From NCBI RefSeq assembly GCF_024139115.2, contig NC_085139.1, positions 1,798,001 to 1,862,000 of the forward strand: 64,000 nucleotides of DNA. Direction: 5' to 3'. Made by a program: the position numbers and the translations under genes. This document shows positions 58,201 to 64,000 of this stretch, piece by piece. Under the pieces are notes generated by a model that worked only from the letters and a program-made list of their open reading frames with translations, was not told where the DNA came from and searched no databases. How positions within the stretch are numbered: the first letter of the stretch is position 1; the number at the start of each line of letters is the position of its first letter. Origin of the DNA: Armigeres subalbatus. Taxonomy: Eukaryota; Arthropoda; Insecta; Diptera; Culicidae.

Positions 58201-59685
58201 TCATTAGATGTATTGCATGCCGCAACTAACAAACTTCTATGAAAAAACTGCATTAGATTAGCCAATTAGTGCTCCTAAATTTATACAACCATAGAAACCA
58301 TTTTCTTTTATGTTGCAATTTTTTAAACTATTCTAATTAGAAGTTAGACCATTCCAGCAGAAGGCACCGAAACACGCTACTCGGGCGTTTTTCGATGCTA
58401 TAAACAACACATTTTATTACAAAGAAATATTAAGCTAATAGAAATTCCATCAGCGCCAGCAGGAAACTGGTAAATTGGCTGCCTTTCAGCAGGAAGACGA
58501 CTCGATTAATGTGGTAGATTCCCGACCAGTTATAGATAAGCAAGCAATTACACTACACACCATTCCGTCAATTGAGTGGTCGTTCGGAACCAATATAAAC
58601 AAACGAATAGAGGTCATGTTTGGAATGTTAAGTGACGACAAGGTTAACGATAATATGTTATTAGAGGAAGAACATTTTTTTAGGCGAACGCAATATGATT
58701 TTTGAACAATCTACGCCCTTGTTAATAGAAAACTGCAAATCTCCAAAATGGTGATAAGCGGTTTTATAAAAATCAATTTTTATGGGATTTTCTTCCAACT
58801 TTCAAAGAGAGTACCGAAGAAACGCTATACTTGTTGGGAGCGAGAGAAAAAAGCAAAATTAAACCCGACGTCAACCCACAAACCGCACTGAGTTCAAGAT
58901 CGCCTAAAGAGGAGACCATGATGCTGAAAAATGGTATAGCTTCGCCGTAAATATGGCCGACTGGGTGTCGGTCGATGCCCGGGAGGGCGAGAATGAGAGA
59001 GACTGCGCCGTGCGTCTCCTAATTTTCTGTTTTTTTTTCTTCTCTGTTTTCCATCCAACGCCGTACCGAAATGCGATCACATTTTGCCAAGTAGGGCGCA
59101 TTTGAGGTGGCCACAGAAGGTAGGTGATACGGCTCAAAGCAGCAGCAGCGTGGCAGCTGCCAGAGCCAGAAGAAGTAGGAAGGGAGCGAGCCATTCGAGC
59201 GAGCCGCAAAACGACGAGAAGGAAAAAAAAGATGCTAAATATGGATATAGAACAGCAGCTCGGGCAGAGCAGTCGCCATGGTAGCATCCGCGCGCGGTTC
59301 GCCGCCGCCGGTCGGTTGGGATGGGAATTTCGGATATGGATGGAGGAAAGCTGCCTCGGATGGACGTGTGGTGCTGGCTCAGAATGGGTAGGTATTCGTG
59401 CGTCGAGAATGCCGTCGCTATGGAAATCGGAGCATTTTTATGGTGGAATCAAAATCGAATTTTTGTTTGACAAAACACTATTCTAAGGGATAATCCTTTC
59501 CCTTCACATATGGGGACTGACCCGCAATGGAATCAGTAATGATTCAATGAAATTTATGGACATTTTTTTGTTTCACATTATCATTTATTAACGGTTTTTC
59601 TTCTCAGAATTTTTGTGATTCAATGCGTGTCGACATAATAACGCTACAGTAACTTATTTTTAATCTGTAATAATATTTTTTTGCA
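55226..59685. other. Apparently unique DNA, no confident gene
   Basis: AT-rich to 57550 with a (CATAA)n microsatellite at 56190-56212. 57640-57960 and 58900-59450 are GC-richer. The frame at 58904-59287 (minus, 127 codons) has a hydrophobic N-terminal half but overlaps a 120-codon frame on plus and shows no domain, so coding is doubtful. No transposon ends were recognised. Confidence 0.35.
56190..56212 (+). repeat. (CATAA)n microsatellite
   Basis: Four and a half copies of CATAA. Confidence 0.9.
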
Positions 59686-60190
59686 AATCCTGGTCATAAT
59701 ACTTGGTTTACAGTTCGTCTTTGAGTGATAAAATGGCCTACTTTTCCATACCAACGAAATGGGTGCTTTAATGACCATTATGCAACTCAAAGGGGTTGCA
59801 TAAAATCCATTATAGCACTCATTTGGGTCCTGTAATGAAAAACCAACATCAGCACAGTAGTTATATGACAACATTTTGCTGAATTAGATTGAGTAAGTGT
59901 ATTATCTCCGTCGCGCAAAAAATGAAATACTTTGGTGGACATGACATCTAAATTTACCAAATGCAAGTTCATCTATCGCTTCATGGTTTGTAGAGCTATG
60001 CAATGTGGCACGATAACATGTAATCTGATAGTTCTCTGCAGCAATATGATTTATTCGCAAGAATGATCATGTGGAGTAAATTTGGACTGCAAAATTTGGT
60101 ACAGATTTAACATATTAAAGCCCATTTTTCGTCATTACAAAAAATAGCGTGTGCAACACGTGTCAAACTACTATTATAGCAGTTCGTCCA
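59686..60190 (-). mobile_element. Non-autonomous element family C, copy B
   Basis: Inverted copy of 14866-15470: TTTACAGTTCGTCTTTGAGT, GGCCTACTTTTCCATACCAA, GAAAAACCAACATCAGCA, GAATGATCATGTGGA and CATTTTTCGTCATTAC all correspond. It lacks the self-complementary segment at 14910-14985. No coding capacity. Confidence 0.7.
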
Positions 60191-60244
60191 AAATACAACT
60201 TTTTAAAGAAAAACACATAGTGCGTACATTTATCTTTGATTCAC

Positions 60245-60436
60245 AGGGGGAATTACGGCTTTGGCAGGTTTTGTTCTATTATTGTCAGGGGTTTTTTTAT
60301 GACTGATTATGCTCGAATTTATCCTAAACATTCTTTGCATATCAAAGAATATTGTGGCCAAATTTCATAAAATTTGGTCGACAAAAACCCCCCTGACAAT
60401 AATAGAACAAAACCTGCCAAAGCCGTCTTTTCCCCT
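60245..60436. mobile_element. 192-bp MITE with ~60-bp inverted arms (family E)
   Basis: The left end AGGGGGAATTACGGCTTTGG and, reversed, AGGGGAAAAGACGGCTTTGG open arms that share CAGGTTTTGTTCTATTATTG and TCAGGGG. The interior has CATTCTTTGCATATCAAAGAA. Target duplication unclear. The right arm continues in family E copy 1 at 46300. Confidence 0.8.
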
Positions 60437-60765
60437 ATATAAAACTCGAAATTAGGTTGATATTTATTGACAAAGTTACAGCATTTTTAATCAAAGTTCT
60501 CTTAAAATTTACTAAAAAAAAGTTCACTGAAAAATTACCAACTTGCTAAACCGCAATACGTTTGAAATTGCATAATTTTCTACATGTATTTGTGAAACAA
60601 AGCCATTAATAGGAATTCGATTTGTTTCTTATTTTTGTGATTTTTTCAGCAGTTAGCACGCATGTGAACAAAAGGAAGCGACGAAATTGGTGCTGTATTC
60701 CTTTGTTTCTCAATGGGATGGATGTATCGACGGATTCGTGCAATACAGGCACAACTCGAAATCTA
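60437..60765 (+). repeat. Family E flank, copy 2
   Basis: 60640-60730 (AGTTAGCACGCATGTGAACA, TTTCTCAATGGGATGGATGT) matches 46512-46592. The Tc1 element is inserted just downstream at a TA. Confidence 0.6.
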
Positions 60766-60997
60766 CAGTATGCAAAAAAAGTTTATCCAGTAAAAAATTA
60801 GATTTCTTTCCAAAAACCCACCAGAAAATTAAAATACGGTTAATTTTTGGTCAATTTATAATTATTCATGTGAAAATAAAGCCAATTTACGCGAGTTCAA
60901 AACAAAAAACAAATTTTCTTGCATTAGAGACATGATGTTGAAAAAAGCTAAAAAATAACGCAAAAAAAGTATATCCACCCCTCTGACTCACATAGTT

Positions 60998-62083
60998 TTA
61001 GTACTTCGTGTGACCACCTTTGGCTTCAATAACTGCTCGGCATCGTCGTGGCATCGACTCAACGAGCTTAGCAGTTGTTTCCGGGGTGATTTTGTCCCAT
61101 TCAGTAGATATTACCTACCGCAATTGCTAGATGCATGTTGATTTTTGCTGGACCTTAATTTTCAGAATTGACCAGAGGTGCTCGATCGGATTAAGGTCGG
61201 GAAATTGTGCTGGCCAATCCATAAACTTGATACGCTTTTCCTTGAACCAATGCGAAACCAGCTTTGAGGTGTGCTGCGGATCTCCGTCTTGTTGAAACGT
61301 ATGTCCGCGCCCCAACTTCAGCTTTTGTGCAGACGCTGATAGTTTTCGCTTCAAAATATCCAAATAAACCTCCTTGGTCATGATGCCATCAATGAACTCA
61401 AGTTCTCCAACGCCAGATGTAGCCATAGATCCCCACACCATGACTCTACCTGCAGGGAAAAATCAAGTCAGGCTCAGTTGGTTGAAAAATCAATGTTGGT
61501 AAAGTAATTCACCACCTCCATGTTTGACTGTAGGCCGCAAACACTCCTTCTTCAAACTTTCACCGGTTCGTCGCCACTTCCTGGTTATTCCATCAGACCC
61601 AAGTAGCAATACTTTCGTCTCGTTTGACCAAATCACCTTATTCCAGTCATCACTGGTCCAAGAAATGTGATCCTGGGCCCACTTCAATCTTTTTTTTATA
61701 TTTTTTGCGGACAACCATGGCTTTTAAAGTGCTACTCTACCCTTAAGACCTGTCTTATGAAGGCGATTTCGTACAGATTGTGACGTCAGTTGAATGGAAA
61801 ACTCGCTTTCAATCTGTTTCGTAATTTTTGGAGCTGATAGTCCCCGATCCAGTTCTGCCTTCTTCACGATCATTCTATCAATACGACCAGTTGTTTTCGA
61901 AGGACGCCCAGATCGCTTAGCTGGTGAGATAGAACCACGCTTTTTATTCATCTGTACAATCCTAGCGACCTTGTCCTTCTGAAGCTGGACAATATCGGCA
62001 ATATCACGGTAGCTTTTGCCTGTTTTATGATGTTCAACAATCAAATTTCGGATGCTGATAGAAATTTGTGCTTTTTTGGGCAT
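60998..62083 (-). pseudogene. Tc1-like DD34E transposase, intron-containing, nonsense-mutated
   Basis: The start chosen is MPKKAQIS (62083); an upstream in-frame Met at 62134 adds 17 residues unlike the family. Codons 1-110 hold two helix-turn-helix units (ISIRNLIVEHHKTGKSYRDI; TSQSVRNRLHKTGL) joined by a GRPR-like SGRPSKT. The catalytic core has VIWSNETK (codon 154, Asn where Asp is expected), FQQDGDPQHTS (Asp245) and PDLNPIEHLW (Glu280), giving 34 residues between the last two. A GT-AG intron at 61450-61512 removes two stops and restores GGGRVMVWG. The product would be 340 residues, the normal size. Defects: TAA at 61724-61726 (codon 120), TAG at 61127-61129 and TAG at 61115-61117. The frame then continues through WDKITPETTAKLVESMPRR to the stop at 60998. 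It would have bound the element's ends and cut and pasted it at TA sites; this copy is inactive. Confidence 0.92.
61450..61512 (-). other. 63-bp intron in the transposase gene
   Basis: On the minus strand it begins GTGAATTACT and ends TTTTTCCCTGCAG, with a CTGAC-type branch region and a pyrimidine run. Splicing joins GGAGGTG to GTAGAGTCATGG in frame. The length is typical of dipteran short introns, and it is a multiple of three but contains two TGA stops. Confidence 0.85.
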
Positions 62084-62204
62084 TTTGCAGCAAATAACTT
62101 CCAATTTTAAATATAAAACTGAGATTTCAAGCACGAAAACTTCAAGAGTACTAAATGACAGCTAGACACAATGTTTACATTCGATAAATTATGGAATACA
62201 CACT

Positions 62205-62289
62205 AATGGGCCAAACACAATGCATACGTTTTTTTTTCATGAGAAAACTGTCAAACCGCACGCAAACGTATGCATTGTGTTTGGCCCAT
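62205..62289. repeat. Palindromic 85-bp segment in the Tc1 5' region
   Basis: AATGGGCCAAACACAATGCA then TACGTTT (62205-62231) pairs with AAACGTATGCATTGTGTTTG then GCCCAT (62264-62289). The loop of about 32 bases includes GAGAAAACTGTCAAACCG. It could be a nested small palindromic insertion or an element-encoded regulatory hairpin upstream of the transposase. Confidence 0.85.
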
Positions 62290-62557
62290 AAGACTTTGTA
62301 AATCACATTTAAATCGTAATGTCCGTTTGGGGGTGGATAAACTTTTTTTGCGTAATTGTTTACCCTTTTTCATTATTCATCATATAAAATCTCAAGAAAA
62401 GATATAAACGCTGTATTTTGATTGGCAACGTGATAAATAAACACAAATTGATAAATCATGGAGGAACACTCATCAAAATAAACTGATTTTCTACAAAAAA
62501 AAAACAAAAAATATGCAAATTGGTAGGGGGGTGGATAAACTTTTTTTGCATACTGTA

Positions 62558-63289
62558 AAAATTTTCAGTTTTTGACTTAAAAAAATTACTTCTATATTTT
62601 TGTGATTTTGTATTTCACAAATCTTTCTGTAGGCGTTGATACAAATGGAACTGCCCATAATTGCATATTTGTAACATTTGCATTTTTTGTGATTTTGACT
62701 TAGGCTCATGAATCATCTCCAAATTGTTGGTGGCTTCATCTAACTTGGTGAAATTTGAAAGTTTGTTCTGAAAAACTCGAAAGAAAAACTACCAAGATAT
62801 TTAGTAACATCGGACATAGTGACCGCATAACTGTAACACTGGAAAATTAAGACACCGTGTGCCATGTTTCTTGAAAAAAAATTAACAGAATTAATTTGCA
62901 CTCGAAAAATAAGAAGTGATGTAAGTATTGCTGCCGAAAATTTTAAGTACAAAAACTGTTTACGCATTTTACGGGAAATCAATTAGATTTTTATACTAAT
63001 GCATATCATAAACTCTATCGTTCCAATTCTCCCATGCCCAAGTTTGTCGATTGTTACAAATATGCGATCATGGGCAGAATATTTTTGTGTGTTTCAGCAA
63101 GAAAATCTGAAAAAATCTACAAATTTATGGATTCATGTGAACTTTTTGTAAAACCATCAAATTGTAAATTCGTCAAATTCTAAAATACGCATTACTTGTG
63201 ATGTATTGTGAATTTTGACCTTTGTCAGGTAAAACAGAATTGCACGAAACCGTGATGATGGACTTCGGAACAGCTCCTATTTGCTCCAG
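62558..63289. other. No gene recognised
   Basis: AT-rich sequence downstream of the Tc1 element; short frames only. Confidence 0.4.
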
Positions 63290-63420
63290 TGGTAGAACAA
63301 ACGACCTTCCGAAAGTTAATGTTCTTTATAGCGGAGAAGAAAATTATTGTGAAGTAATGTGATGCAAGACTGCAATCCTGAATGGCGAGTAGGAGGTTGA
63401 GGGTTCGAGTCCCTCCAAGA
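63290..63420 (+). other. tRNA-like promoter boxes (possible SINE or tRNA relic)
   Basis: CAGTGGTAGAAC near 63290 resembles an A-box arm. GAGGG-TTCGAGT-CCCTC at 63399-63415 is a perfect T-arm with B-box GGTTCGAGTCC. They are about 110 bases apart, too far for a tRNA gene, and no acceptor stem closes. A tRNA-derived SINE or relic is the best guess. Confidence 0.35.
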
Positions 63421-64000
63421 CACGTGGATTCTTTTTCGCAAATTTCATATCAATTTGTCCATTTCGAAACATATGCTGTGCATATGCACAGCCAAGATAT
63501 TTAACAAAAAAATCTGACATCTGTTGTCTCAATGACTATAAGGGTAAAATTATCGTTATCTAATCATTATATAAACATACACATAACACATCAATCATAA
63601 TACACAAGAAATACATCACTATAATAAAACTGAACTAAGTAATCTATGGTTGTAGTGTCAATTTGTGTCACGAAAGTATGCTGTAAAAACTCGCTGTAGA
63701 GTAGCCGGTGATAGATTAAAATCAAAGAGATGGAACACTTCGTTGAAACTGGACGACATATATCGGACTGGATCATGCTGACCATAACGACTGTTTCGAG
63801 TACCAAGTTGAATGAAATCCCTCCTCCTCAGCGGACGCATAGGAGCGTAAAAATTCATCCTGTTAAGTATTGCTGGATTTTCGCTACGAACATGGCCTGT
63901 GCCACACGGCGTCGAACATCTAAGGTATCCAGTCCAAGCAACCGACAGCGGTTTTCATAAGGAGTGAAATGTTGGCCATCACGCCAAGGGAGATTGCGCA
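63421..64000. other. No gene recognised
   Basis: Short open frames on both strands at 63590-63960; no motif identified. Confidence 0.35.

Larger units (their letters stand above)
60766..62555 (-). mobile_element. Tc1-type transposon with IR/DR ends, 1790 bp
   Basis: Flanked by TA (60764-60765 and 62556-62557). Both outer ends begin CAGTATGCAAAAAAAGTTTA followed by TCCA. A second copy of the repeat core lies inside each end: ACGCAAAAAAAGTATATCCA at 60958-60977, and reversed ACGCAAAAAAAGTTTATCCA at 62334-62353, about 192 and 202 bases from the outer ends. Two transposase-binding-type repeats per end is the IR/DR arrangement known from Sleeping Beauty-like Tc1 elements. It encodes one transposase on the minus strand, now broken. 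An 85-bp palindromic segment (62205-62289) sits between the start of the gene and the inner right repeat. Confidence 0.93.

Noticed and set aside
58904..59486. 127- and 120-codon frames on opposite strands as genes
   Set aside because: They overlap each other in a GC-rich, CAG-rich stretch, and neither carries a known motif.
61490..61714. Two separate small transposase genes at 61127-61441 and 61490-61714
   Set aside because: They are in the same frame and are joined by a canonical 63-bp intron, so they are one gene.

Overview
This window looks like nuclear DNA of a culicine mosquito, most probably Aedes. The base composition is AT-rich and eukaryotic. No long intact gene is present, and almost every recognisable object is a transposable element or satellite. 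A reverse-strand tRNA-derived SINE at 53187-53477 matches my memory of the Aedes SINE Feilai. Other recognisable pieces are non-LTR retrotransposon fragments of CR1/Jockey-like, R1-like, RTE-like and I-like type, hAT elements, Harbinger-type MITEs, one Tc1 element, and minisatellites built on GGCCAAATG and TCTCACTT. All family names come from reading the sequence; no database search was run.

Layout. 0-4.3 kb: an array of TCTCACTT motifs, then a compound satellite with mirror-image order (9-mer array, 24-mer array, inverted 24-mer array, inverted 9-mer array) flanked by short outer inverted arms, then a GGCCAAATG minisatellite. 4.3-7.0 kb: a LINE fragment split by a 164-bp MITE, then a 1.4-kb terminal-inverted-repeat element inserted in an old tandem repeat. 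7.4-10.4 kb: minisatellite, a perfect 52-bp-arm hairpin and dispersed mosquito repeats. 10.4-14.8 kb: low-copy-looking DNA with no convincing exon. 14.9-17.5 kb: a non-autonomous DNA element and a decayed hAT element with transposase remains. 17.5-26.5 kb: small MITEs, a foldback-like element, a SINE broken by a MITE, and an 85-bp-arm hairpin. 26.5-34.5 kb: apparently unique DNA. 34.5-37.2 kb: a second satellite/minisatellite compound and several MITEs. 37.2-43.3 kb: another SINE and a CpG-rich stretch near 40.0-40.2 kb that could be a promoter region. 43.3-46.6 kb: MITE copy 2, a 5'-truncated LINE tail, a third compound satellite element and a 110-bp-arm hairpin. 47-55.2 kb: a retrotransposon graveyard holding a hammerhead-like RNA motif. 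55.2-59.6 kb: apparently unique DNA. 59.7-62.6 kb: a second copy of the 15-kb element, a MITE and a nearly complete Tc1 transposon.

The best-defined gene is the Tc1 transposase pseudogene at 60998-62083 (minus). Removing a 63-bp GT-AG intron restores a 340-codon frame with a DD34E core, but it carries three nonsense codons and an Asp-to-Asn change at the first catalytic position. The element has doubled repeats at both ends (IR/DR layout). No host protein-coding gene, rRNA, or confident tRNA gene was found. If host exons exist here they are probably untranslated first exons in long-intron genes.
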